Source: Candidatus Thalassarchaeum sp.
GTDB taxonomy: Archaea; Thermoplasmatota; Poseidoniia; Poseidoniales; Thalassarchaeaceae
Assembly: GCA_030748335.1 (NCBI GenBank)
Contig: JASMMD010000007.1
Span: 1-46,082, forward strand
DNA: 46,082 nucleotides
Direction of reading: 5' to 3'
In this document: piece after piece, positions 23,111 to 31,867 of the stretch
How the letters are laid out: each line of letters starts with the position of its first letter
Numbering within the stretch: the stretch's first letter is position 1
Program-made: the position numbers and the translations under genes
The notes under the pieces: model-generated
Databases searched by the model: none
What the model saw: only the letters and a program-made list of their open reading frames with translations
What the model was told of the DNA's origin: nothing

Positions 23111-26100
23111 CCTGAGTTTCTCATACAGCTTACCAGTCAGCTTGGTGTCGTGCTCCCATGCGAATTCCTTCATCACCCTGAGGGCTTCCTTCTCTAAGTC
23201 GGAATCACCTACGAAATCGGTGACCTCTATGGTGCCGTCCCTAGTGTTAGCCTTGAACGCGGCTATGGCTTCCTCGTTGTGGAACACCATGTAGGCAGAA
23301 CCGTACGAGAATCTCTCTCTGAGTATGCCGCCGAAGTAGTGAATCAGATTGTCCGATGGAGGGACCACCAGATCTCGGCATTTGCGCAGTCCCTCAAGAC
23401 CTTCCAAGAGGTCTTGCCTACCCCAGCAGATGTCCTGCAGGTCATCGACGAGGAACCCCTTAATCAGAGTCCCGTCCTCCTCGAACTCGTGCATTACGTC
23501 GCTTATCTCCTCGGCTGAGAACGGGGACCCAGCCAGCCTCTCGACCTGTCGCAGGGATATCACAGGATAGTCCCTCACCAACTCCCTCAGGTAGTCCCTC
23601 TTGACCTCCCACAAATCGACGCCACTCAGCGGCTCTACAGTCTTGAATCCACCTCGATAATCCTGAACTAGATGGCCACTGCGGACCAATGGAGAAATCA
23701 GCTTCCTGAATTCGCCGCGCTTCATGGCGTGCCTCTCCATGTAGATCGAGGGATCGTGGTGCTCCCTGAAGAACTGCAGTATATCCTCGTCCTCTTCAGC
23801 GGACTGGGCATTACGGATGGTGAGCAATCGCTGGAAGTGTGGTAGTTTAGCCCAGACTTGGTGGTTACGTAGGCTGGTGCCCTGATGGAGCTGGTGAGCT
23901 GCGGCCATAGAATGCAGATCCACCCTGAACATCTCGCATCTGCCACGCAGAGCGAAGTCGTCCCGAAGCTCCCTCAAGTGCTCTAGAGCCATGGTCTCAT
24001 TCTCCAGCCGGCTATCCTGGTGCATCATGTGATGGTGGAACAGAAGTCGGTTCACCTGATTGCGTGACCGAGGCTCCACGACTCCGCCGCGGATGTATCG
24101 CTCGCCATCTCCCATCGTCGAGAAGCCCAGTTCGGTCAGGATCTGCTGTAGGTTCTCGTCACAGTCGTGGACTGGGACGCCGTTGAATGCATGCAGTACC
24201 GATACGTCCACGAGCCTGTCCCTGTAGTTGTCGAGGAGGTTCGAGAAAGCCTCCTTGAACTCGTCCAGATAGGAATGCGGGATGTTGATGTCCTTGATCT
24301 CTAGATAGTCATTGACTACGAACATCAGAATCCTGCCAATCGGGTCCACACCCTTGAAAACGGGATGGTACCAACCCTGCTTGAGTATCAACCGTATCTC
24401 GTTGATGAACCGGCTGCAGAACGGGTCGGACTGAGAGAGTATTCTCATCTTCCTGTCCTCGGGCATAGGGGAGAGGAGTGCTTCCGAATCCTCCTTGGAG
24501 GAATAGTAGTCGGTGGGATCAGGCTGCAAGGCGACTACTCGGCTGATTCTTTCAGCGTCTTCGAGACTGCGCAACGCGTCGGCGAGTTCTTCGACGGGGC
24601 GGCTTACGAAGAACCTCAGGGTGTGCAGGCGAATTGGACCTATCCTGTTGATTAGTTCCACCAAAGCGTCCTCGAACGGCATCGGCTCGATGACCCCGTG
24701 TATCTTGTGGTACACGGCTAGCGATCGTTTCCTGTTCGGCACTTCGATGTACTGCTTGGCTATGGTCAGTTGCCTCTCGAGGTTGTTCAGAGCGCCTTTC
24801 AGGCTCCTCTGGACGTGTGCGTTCTCCTTGCCTTTGGGATATCCGTCGAAGAGTTCCGCTCGAGTCAGGCCTTCCTGAGGAATTTTCTCCAACAGTTCCA
24901 TCTCTAGGGACCCCAGCCAAGGCTCGCTTCGAAGACCGGTGAGTATGGGGATTTGACTCTTCAGAGTGTAACCGACCCTGTTGTGGAGGAGTCTGCCGTT
25001 GAACACGTCCGGATCGTGCTTGATATCTTTCCAGTCCCTGAATCTGTAGTTGCGGACCCTCTGCAGCAACTCGTCACGGCGCTGAATCAGCACCATCGAG
25101 CGAATCGCATCGGCTGGCTCGTCGTGCTTGGTGAACGACTTCTGGAGTAGTAGCGTCTGCAACGTCCTATAATCCACGACGTCGATTTCGCCTCCGGTGA
25201 TTCTGTACTCATCCATCCTGAGGATGTACTCGCCCTCATCGGTCTGCCTGAAGAAGCCAATCGAGACTAGGTTCCTCATCTCCAGCTCCTGAAGGACTGC
25301 GTCGACCTGGGCAGGGGGGAATGGCAGCCTCTCGCACAGTGTCTCGGAAGTCTGTGGCCCCTCGGAGCCTAGCATGTCAAGCAGCTTCAAACGCAGGCAA
25401 TCAAGCGGATCCGACAGTTTGCTCTCCTTCCATCTACCTGGCTTCCCTGACTCGAAATCATAAGCCATCTCGTAGTTGAGGTTCCCTGTATACAACTCTG
25501 TGAGGTCGTCCATCTCAGCGGCTCCAGCCACAGCGAGACAGCCCAGCGTGCCGTGCACGTCGGCCATCCTCATAGAGAACCACTTGTCATCGATTAGGTG
25601 ATGCCCAGTCTCCTTGATTTTGGTGATGAGGCCCCTGTCTGCGAGTTCGTGGACCCAACCTTGCAGCACATCGTACTCGATGTGGCTGAGCTTGTCGCTG
25701 TACAGTGGGTTCGTCAGTGAGGGTTCGAGGCCACCGCCCATGTCCATCAGTCTCAGCAGGCCATTGGCATTGGTCGGGGTCGAAACCTTCGACTGGTAAT
25801 ATTCAGAGAGTCTTTCTTCGTCTAAGTCCGTGGCTAAAGAGCGTGCACCTAGCAGTCTGCGCAGGATCTCCGGATCGACGTCCTTGATGAGGTAGGCCCG
25901 GGTTCGCAGGGAGAGCAGGTCCTCGAACGAGGACATGAACAGCGTCATCCCTAGGGGAGAGGGCATTCTGACCCTGCGATGCACTATGCGAACATCCTCG
26001 CTGTCCATCCTCGAAATGAAGTCATCGAGCTGCTCTAGATCCAGATCCGTGTGCAGTATCTCGTTCATCACCTCACGGACGACTACGGAGTCGTCCATCT

Positions 26101-28393
26101 TGCGATGCTGGTGCATCAGCTTCTCCGCTTTCTGCTGGAACTGCTTGGGACTCACTTCATCTCCACCTATACGACGCGGGTTCAGCATGCTCCTAGAGGT
26201 GACCTCGCGGAACCTCTTGGCGAACAGTTGTGAATCCATCAGGTACCTCTGTAGCGTCTCCGAACTCCTACCGCTCCTGAACACATCCGGTATCCTAGAG
26301 ATCTCAACTTCATGGCTCAGCCTGACCATGAATCCGTTCTCGTCGAACGATATCTCGTGGACCATGACGTTATCCGCTTCTGCAATTCCTGCGAACAGGT
26401 ATCCCAGAGCCATGTTGAACGCCCTTCCCCTGCATGTGGTGACTATGTAGGTCGGTAGTGGGCCCTCGACCTGCTCGACTAGTATCCTGTCTCTTGAGGG
26501 GACCTGGAAGGTGGTTGCGTAGTGCTCGTCGAAGAAGTCTGACAGCGCATTAGCAACAGGTCTGTTGAGGCCAAGGGCGTCCGTCATCATCTTCCTCGTG
26601 CCATCGCCTAGGCGGTGCCTGACAGAGACGTGGTTCAGAATCGACAGAACCTCCTCGCTCAGTTCAAGGGTCCTGCTGTTAGCCTCGCCGGTCCACGACG
26701 GTATTGTGGGACGGTATCCGGTGGCCGAAGTAACGTTGACCCTAGTGCCGATGACGCTGGAGACACGATAGGTGGAGCCGCCCAGCAAGAAGACGTCGCC
26801 GTTGCGTAGGCTGGACACGAATGAAGAGGACAGTTGGCCGACTAGAGTGCCGTCCGAGGTGAACACGAGGTAGTTGTTGTCGGGCGCTATCGTGCCTATG
26901 TTAGTGTAGTAGATCATCTGGGCAAATCCGCGTTTCCCGAACCTGTTATCCTCCCAGTCAACCCAAATTCGTCGCTCCTCGTCCATCAAGTCAACGACCT
27001 CGATGTAGTCGTCTTTGGGCAGGGAGCGATACGGCCACGAAGAGGTCACCAGATCGTAGGCCTCGTCGATGTCCCACTCTCTGATGATCGAGAGCCCTAT
27101 GATGAACTGGGCTAGAACGTCGAGGCAGTTCTCAGGGAATCTCAGTTTGTCCATGGAGCCCTGCAAGATGCCGTTCTGTACCGCTACCAACTCGAGCAGG
27201 TCGTGAGGTGAGGTGGGCAAGAATCGGGCACGAGGTACCCCGCCCACTTGGTGGCCCGCTCGCCCGATTCTCTGTAGGGCAGTGGATATCGAGCCGGGTG
27301 AACCGACTTGCACAACGAGATCCACCGAACCGATATCGATGCCCATCTCGAGGCTGGATGAGGATACTACGGCACGCAACAGGCCGTTCTTCAGACGGTT
27401 CTCCACGTCGAGTCGGATGGACTTATCCATGGAGCCGTGGTGACCTTCCACTCCCTCTAGTCCTGCGACCTTGAGTCGCTGTACCACCGTCTCGGTCATG
27501 TTTCTCGTGTTGACAAAAACCAGAGTCGTAGTATGCGCCTCCACCAACTCCTTGATGCGGTCTATGTTATGGTCGAGTATCTCCTTGACGGGGGTCGAGG
27601 AAAATCTCGCAGTGGGGAGCAGGATATCCATATCTATCTCACGGGCCCCCGAGATCTTGGCTATCGAAACCTTCTGAGGATTCATGTCGCTCTCACGTGG
27701 GTCGCTTGCCACGAGGAATTCCGCCACGGCGTCAAGTGGCTCCATCGTCGCGCTGATGCCGATTCTCTGGACTTCCGAAGGCACTACTTCGTCCATGAGG
27801 GCAAGCGAGAGGGAAAGGTGGGTGCCGCGCTTAGTAGGGACGAGGGAGTGCATCTCGTCGATAATCATCCAACGCAGTTCCTCTAGAATCGGTCTGAACC
27901 TCTTCGATGCAAGCGCTAAGCCCAACGACTCGGGCGTCGTGATGAGGATGTGAGGTGGGTGCCTGAGCATCCTCTGCCTCTCCTTCTGGGGGGTGTCGCC
28001 TGTTCTCAGACCTACCTTGATGTCCTTGGCCCTGCTAGGCAGGAACCTCTCCTTGATCTCGGTCAGAGGGCCGATGAGGTTCTTCTGGATGTCATTCGCT
28101 AGGGCTTTGATTGGGGAGATGTAGATACACTGAACGGTATCGGACAGTGTCCCGTCCAATGACTTCCTCACCAGATCGTCAATAATTGACAGGAATGCGG
28201 TAAGGGTCTTTCCCGACCCAGTCGGCGAACATAGGAGGAGATGATCGCCACCCATGATTCGAGGAATCGCGATCTTCTGTGGATCAGTGAAGTCAGGAAA
28301 AGTGTCTTCGAACCAGTTCCTGACAGGAGGTGAGAGGCTCTCTAGGAGCTCCTTGGTCTCCATTCTATCATCTATGTATTCGATTTCAGGCAT
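23102..28393 (-). CDS. lhr: Very long Lhr-type superfamily 2 helicase
   Basis: Lhr helicases unwind DNA or RNA:DNA hybrids. From the chosen ATG the protein has 1,763 residues. The SF2 motifs are clear: LSPPVRNWFEDTFPDFTDPQ (Q region), SPTGSGKT (56-63), IIDEMH (177-182), GISATM (212-217) and QRIGRAGH (374-381). The helicase core with its winged-helix and beta domains should end near residue 860. The remaining 900 or so residues look like helical and winged-helix modules. The last 150 recall the AlkZ-like domain of long bacterial Lhr (VVPPSDNLIHYFGG..., YMVF). Archaeal Lhr is usually about half this length. The start at 28393 follows TAGGAAAATAATG; in-frame ATGs at 28429, 28546 and 28363 are alternatives. 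Confidence 0.9.
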   Translation of the reverse strand: MPEIEYIDDRMETKELLESLSPPVRNWFEDTFPDFTDPQKIAIPRIMGGDHLLLCSPTGSGKTLTAFLSIIDDLVRKSLDGTLSDTVQCIYISPIKALANDIQKNLIGPLTEIKERFLPSRAKDIKVGLRTGDTPQKERQRMLRHPPHILITTPESLGLALASKRFRPILEELRWMIIDEMHSLVPTKRGTHLSLSLALMDEVVPSEVQRIGISATMEPLDAVAEFLVASDPRESDMNPQKVSIAKISGAREIDMDILLPTARFSSTPVKEILDHNIDRIKELVEAHTTTLVFVNTRNMTETVVQRLKVAGLEGVEGHHGSMDKSIRLDVENRLKNGLLRAVVSSSSLEMGIDIGSVDLVVQVGSPGSISTALQRIGRAGHQVGGVPRARFLPTSPHDLLELVAVQNGILQGSMDKLRFPENCLDVLAQFIIGLSIIREWDIDEAYDLVTSSWPYRSLPKDDYIEVVDLMDEERRIWVDWEDNRFGKRGFAQMIYYTNIGTIAPDNNYLVFTSDGTLVGQLSSSFVSSLRNGDVFLLGGSTYRVSSVIGTRVNVTSATGYRPTIPSWTGEANSRTLELSEEVLSILNHVSVRHRLGDGTRKMMTDALGLNRPVANALSDFFDEHYATTFQVPSRDRILVEQVEGPLPTYIVTTCRGRAFNMALGYLFAGIAEADNVMVHEISFDENGFMVRLSHEVEISRIPDVFRSGRSSETLQRYLMDSQLFAKRFREVTSRSMLNPRRIGGDEVSPKQFQQKAEKLMHQHRKMDDSVVVREVMNEILHTDLDLEQLDDFISRMDSEDVRIVHRRVRMPSPLGMTLFMSSFEDLLSLRTRAYLIKDVDPEILRRLLGARSLATDLDEERLSEYYQSKVSTPTNANGLLRLMDMGGGLEPSLTNPLYSDKLSHIEYDVLQGWVHELADRGLITKIKETGHHLIDDKWFSMRMADVHGTLGCLAVAGAAEMDDLTELYTGNLNYEMAYDFESGKPGRWKESKLSDPLDCLRLKLLDMLGSEGPQTSETLCERLPFPPAQVDAVLQELEMRNLVSIGFFRQTDEGEYILRMDEYRITGGEIDVVDYRTLQTLLLQKSFTKHDEPADAIRSMVLIQRRDELLQRVRNYRFRDWKDIKHDPDVFNGRLLHNRVGYTLKSQIPILTGLRSEPWLGSLEMELLEKIPQEGLTRAELFDGYPKGKENAHVQRSLKGALNNLERQLTIAKQYIEVPNRKRSLAVYHKIHGVIEPMPFEDALVELINRIGPIRLHTLRFFVSRPVEELADALRSLEDAERISRVVALQPDPTDYYSSKEDSEALLSPMPEDRKMRILSQSDPFCSRFINEIRLILKQGWYHPVFKGVDPIGRILMFVVNDYLEIKDINIPHSYLDEFKEAFSNLLDNYRDRLVDVSVLHAFNGVPVHDCDENLQQILTELGFSTMGDGERYIRGGVVEPRSRNQVNRLLFHHHMMHQDSRLENETMALEHLRELRDDFALRGRCEMFRVDLHSMAAAHQLHQGTSLRNHQVWAKLPHFQRLLTIRNAQSAEEDEDILQFFREHHDPSIYMERHAMKRGEFRKLISPLVRSGHLVQDYRGGFKTVEPLSGVDLWEVKRDYLRELVRDYPVISLRQVERLAGSPFSAEEISDVMHEFEEDGTLIKGFLVDDLQDICWGRQDLLEGLEGLRKCRDLVVPPSDNLIHYFGGILRERFSYGSAYMVFHNEEAIAAFKANTRDGTIEVTDFVGDSDLEKEALRVMKEFAWEHDTKLTGKLYEKLRSR

Positions 28394-28405
28394 TATTTTC
28401 CTACA

Positions 28406-28414
28406 CCCTATGGG
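28406..28414. repeat. Palindrome CCCTATGGG, copy 1
   Basis: CCCTATGGG in the gap before the helicase start. An identical nonamer lies 63 bases away. It may be an operator half of a pair. Confidence 0.3.
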
Positions 28415-28464
28415 CGAAAGGGACTCCATGCCGTAAATGAATCCTTCTCCTAGTAACGGCGATT

Positions 28465-28481
28465 CAGGCCCTATGGGCCTG
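28465..28481. repeat. Inverted repeat CAGGCCC-TAT-GGGCCTG, containing CCCTATGGG copy 2
   Basis: A perfect inverted repeat with seven-base arms and a three-base centre, in the divergent region between the helicase and glycyl-tRNA synthetase genes. It includes the second copy of CCCTATGGG (28469-28477). It could be a repressor site or a hairpin in the helicase leader. Confidence 0.45.
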
Positions 28482-28570
28482 GTATTTTCGTGGAATCGAG
28501 GTTCGCAGCAGGATTGGGGGTTAACAAACAGGTTCCAAGCCTGCATAGCTAGGATGGCTTGAAAGGCGTT

Positions 28571-30304
28571 ATGCGAGGTCGAAGTGCCGTTATGAGCGAT
28601 AGGCGTGCAGACAGGCTCACCTCGTTGCTGAGGCGACGTGGGATAGTGCTCCCGTCATTCGAGATTTACGGAGGGGTGTCCGGGCTGGTCGATTACGGGC
28701 CGGTCGGAGCGAGGATAAAGCGCAAGGTGATGGACAACTGGATAGACCACTGGACCAGCCACGGAGACATAGTGGAGGTGGATTCGCCCGCCATCACTCC
28801 CGAACCGGTGCTAGTTGCCAGCGGACACGTCGGCGAGTTCAACGACCTGATGGTCGAGTGCGGCGGCTGTGCGGGTGCGTTCAGGGCCGACCACCTGTTA
28901 GACCGGACACACGAAAGTCCTGATTCGTTGTCCGCTGAGGAACTGGTATCTCTGTTGGCGTCCGGAGTTCAGTGTCCCACCTGCAAAGAATCACAGTGGT
29001 CCGATGTGATGACTATGGATCTGATGTTTAGCACACGCATAGGTGCGATGACAGGAGGTCGCAAGGCGTACATGAGGCCCGAGACCGCTCAGGGGATGTT
29101 CATGCTCTACCCTTCCCTATTCAGGCACTTCAAGCAGAGGCTGCCCTTCGGAGCCATCCAGACTGGCAAGGGCTACCGCAACGAGATTAGCCCACGCCAG
29201 GGCATGATTAGGCTACGTGAGTTCAACATGGCAGAGCTCGAGTACTTCATCGACCCGGAGTACCCACCGTGCCCCAATCTGGACGAATGGGACTATTCGA
29301 TGACTCTAGTCCCCGATCCGGACGGCGAGCACGCAGGAGAGTGCTCGATGGTCATATCCGAGGCGCTGTCGATAGGGGTGGTGCGCCACCCCACAGTGGC
29401 GTGGTTCCTAGCGAGGACGATGGACTTCCTGATTGGGGTGGGTATCGATTCGAGCAAAATTAGGTTCAGGCAGCATGCAAGCACCGAAATGGCCCATTAC
29501 GCCGACGACTGCTGGGACTGCGAGCTGCTGGGTGAACACGGCTGGGTGGAATGCGTTGGAATAGCCAACAGGACCTGTCACGACCTGCTTTCGCACGAAA
29601 TCCACTCTGGCTCCAAACAACTCAGAGCGTGGAGGCAGTTCGACGAACCTAGGAGCGAGACGAGGGATGTTCTGGCCCCAGACGGGGCGTCCATCGGACC
29701 GGCGTTCAAGGAACGCGCTGCAGAGGTCGTTGAGGCCCTTCAGGGCCTGACCGAGCTTCCTGACGATACACCGTTCGACCTCCAATTGGCTGATGGGGCT
29801 AACGTGAGAATCACGGACGAGATGGTCACCAGAAGAACCGAGCAGGTCACCGTGCACGGAGAGTGGTTCACTCCCCACGTCATAGAGCCTGCATTCGGCA
29901 TAGACCGCATAATCTGGCACATCCTCGACCATGGGTACACCGAGACAGAGAAGGAAGGGGAGAAGTACAGCATCATGAGGCTCGATTCCGCGGTTTCCCC
30001 ATTCGATGTAGCTGTCCTCCCTCTGTTTGACAAGGACGGAATGGGTCAAATCGCCTCAAAGGTGCTCGCTCAGGTGAACTCGATGCGGGGATTGAGGGGA
30101 GAGATGGACTCCTCCAAATCGATAGGTAGGCGCTATGCCAGAATGGACGAAATCGGGGTCCCGTGGGCCATAACTGTCGATCATCGTACTGTAGAGGATG
30201 GTAGCGTGACGGTTCGAAGAAGGGATGATCAGAAGCAGATCAGGGCGACGGTTGATGATGTCCTCTCTAACCTCGCCAGCGGGACCGTGGAATCACTGTT
30301 CTGA
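28571..30304 (+). CDS. glyS: Glycyl-tRNA synthetase
   Basis: A class II synthetase of the single-chain archaeal/eukaryotic type, 577 residues. The class II motifs are present: an RRGIVLPSFEIYGGVSGLVDYGPVG opening, motif 1 around EVDSPAITPEPVLVASGHV, motif 2 TGKGYRNEISPRQGMIRLREF, and motif 3 with EPAFGIDRI. A zinc-binding pair (CGGC..CPTC) lies in the insertion after motif 1. The C-terminal anticodon-binding domain starts near VAVLPLFDKDGM. I chose the ATG at 28571. A TTG at 28559 and an ATG at 28592 are also in frame, and a weak TATA-like GCATAGCTA lies about 25 bases before 28571. Divergent from the Lhr gene. Confidence 0.96.
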   Translation: MRGRSAVMSDRRADRLTSLLRRRGIVLPSFEIYGGVSGLVDYGPVGARIKRKVMDNWIDHWTSHGDIVEVDSPAITPEPVLVASGHVGEFNDLMVECGGCAGAFRADHLLDRTHESPDSLSAEELVSLLASGVQCPTCKESQWSDVMTMDLMFSTRIGAMTGGRKAYMRPETAQGMFMLYPSLFRHFKQRLPFGAIQTGKGYRNEISPRQGMIRLREFNMAELEYFIDPEYPPCPNLDEWDYSMTLVPDPDGEHAGECSMVISEALSIGVVRHPTVAWFLARTMDFLIGVGIDSSKIRFRQHASTEMAHYADDCWDCELLGEHGWVECVGIANRTCHDLLSHEIHSGSKQLRAWRQFDEPRSETRDVLAPDGASIGPAFKERAAEVVEALQGLTELPDDTPFDLQLADGANVRITDEMVTRRTEQVTVHGEWFTPHVIEPAFGIDRIIWHILDHGYTETEKEGEKYSIMRLDSAVSPFDVAVLPLFDKDGMGQIASKVLAQVNSMRGLRGEMDSSKSIGRRYARMDEIGVPWAITVDHRTVEDGSVTVRRRDDQKQIRATVDDVLSNLASGTVESLF

Positions 30305-30309
30305 CGTGA

Positions 30310-30318
30310 TTCTTATGG
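30310..30318 (+). promoter_or_regulatory. TATA box for rfcL
   Basis: TTCTTATGG is centred 27 bases before the rfcL ATG at 30341, in the short gap after glyS. A leaderless transcript is expected. Confidence 0.4.
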
Positions 30319-30340
30319 GGTCCCTCCGTGACACTGGGTC

Positions 30341-31867
30341 ATGGAGCCCCCCTCCGGAGACGACTGGACCGAGAGGCATCGCCCAGATTCTGTAGGTCTG
30401 ATGGAAGGCAATGAGGCCCAGTTGCGAAGAATCAGACAATGGCTCGGGCAGTGGGAGGGTGGAAAGGTGCCCGAAAGGCGCGGGTTGTTACTGGCGGGCC
30501 CTCCAGGAGTGGGCAAGACTACGCTTGCGCGCGCTGCTTCCCTAGAGAGGGGGTGGACCATGATCGAGTTGAATGCCTCTGAGGAAAGGAATGCAGCAGC
30601 GATTCGCAAGGCAGCGACCCAGGGGGCCCTGCACGTATCGCTTGAACAGTTCTCGGGAGGCGGGGTCACTAGTGGCAAGACCCTAGTTCTCCTCGACGAA
30701 GTGGACCATCTGAGTGGCGGATTTCGCAAGGTGTCCGATGACAGAATCAAGGGGTCTGACGATTCGGACGAGGGAGGAGTCCTCAGAGGAGACACGGGTG
30801 GCAAGGCCGAATTGCTCAATCTACTCGAGGTTACTAAGCAGCCTGTCATCATGACCTGTAACGACCCAATGAGGCTCTGGGGCAGGAACAGGAGCTGGAG
30901 GAGGAACCGTGACAGGTTACTCAGGAAGGCCGAGCTGGTGAACTTCAACAGGGTAGGGAAGCTGCACCTCAGGAGGGTTGCTCACAGAGTTCTCGACACA
31001 GAGGGCAGGAGCATGGACCCCGAGGCGCTGGAGGCGCTCATAGATGGCAACCCGGGCGATTTGAGAGCCCTCGTCAGCGATTTGCAGGCAGTCTGTACCC
31101 TGAAGCAGGGTCACATCGACCTTGCTGATGTCGTGGAGCTGTCCGAGGTTGCTGAGAGGGATTCGCAGATTGATGTCTTCAGGGCGCTTAGGGAGGTTTA
31201 CCAGAGTGGTTCGGGCAAGGAAGCGAGTGAGGTACTCCTAGCCTCCGACAAGGATCCGGACGAGATGCTCGCTTGGTTCGTATGGAATAACCAGACGGTG
31301 TTTGACAGTGAGGTGTTGGCTCAAATCAGTCCGGCCATGTGCATGGCAGATCGGTCACTTGCAGCGAAATACACGAATCGGGCCTTCAGATCGTGGTACT
31401 GGGGATCTGCATTGTCTTCACAGGCGGCCGTCTCGTATCCGGCGATAGACGATGCTTCCGACCCGTTCATCGCATATCCCAACTTCTTGCGGAGGGGAGG
31501 GGAGGCGTGGCGGTCGAGCAATGTTGTGGAGCTTCTGTCTGAGGAACTTGGCACCAGCAAGGCCTCGATTAGGGAGGATCTATGGCCGAATCTCCTAGCC
31601 GTTCATGAGACGACACTGGGGGGTGAACCAGGAGAGTTCATCGTCGCCAAGCATCTGGGGCTCCCGGGGGAGGCTCATCTGGCACTGCATGGAATACCCA
31701 GAAGTAAGAGAGAGGCTCGCAGAATCCTAGAAGACTTCGACTCGGACGAGGACGGACATGGAGATGAACCGATCAACGATGAGTCAATCAACGATGAACC
31801 GATCAACAATGACAGTTCAGAAGAGGACGACTCGGGTGGAACCCAGTTCACTCTGGATTCGTTCTAA
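30341..31867 (+). CDS. rfcL: Replication factor C large subunit
   Basis: RFC loads the PCNA clamp. The 508 residues show DWTERHRPDSV (RFC box), AGPPGVGKTT (Walker A, 52-61), LLDEVDHL (Walker B, about 117-124) and TCND (sensor 1). A C-terminal collar domain follows. The last residues TQFTLDSF form a PCNA-interacting box with Gln502, Leu505 and Phe508 in QxxLxxF. It is preceded by an acidic linker with a short repeat (EPIND, ESIND, EPINN), coded by near-identical 15-base units around 31765-31810. The PIP box sits at the very end, as expected for archaeal RFC-L. Convergent with trkH, overlapping by four bases. Confidence 0.95.
   Translation: MEPPSGDDWTERHRPDSVGLMEGNEAQLRRIRQWLGQWEGGKVPERRGLLLAGPPGVGKTTLARAASLERGWTMIELNASEERNAAAIRKAATQGALHVSLEQFSGGGVTSGKTLVLLDEVDHLSGGFRKVSDDRIKGSDDSDEGGVLRGDTGGKAELLNLLEVTKQPVIMTCNDPMRLWGRNRSWRRNRDRLLRKAELVNFNRVGKLHLRRVAHRVLDTEGRSMDPEALEALIDGNPGDLRALVSDLQAVCTLKQGHIDLADVVELSEVAERDSQIDVFRALREVYQSGSGKEASEVLLASDKDPDEMLAWFVWNNQTVFDSEVLAQISPAMCMADRSLAAKYTNRAFRSWYWGSALSSQAAVSYPAIDDASDPFIAYPNFLRRGGEAWRSSNVVELLSEELGTSKASIREDLWPNLLAVHETTLGGEPGEFIVAKHLGLPGEAHLALHGIPRSKREARRILEDFDSDEDGHGDEPINDESINDEPINNDSSEEDDSGGTQFTLDSF

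Noticed and set aside
28394-28570. Longest non-coding gap (about 177 bases) as a possible RNA gene
   Set aside because: Apart from the palindromes I see no extended structure. It may partly encode an N-terminal extension of the helicase.
29408-30049. 213-codon minus-strand frame inside glyS
   Set aside because: Antisense shadow of the glycyl-tRNA synthetase catalytic domain.
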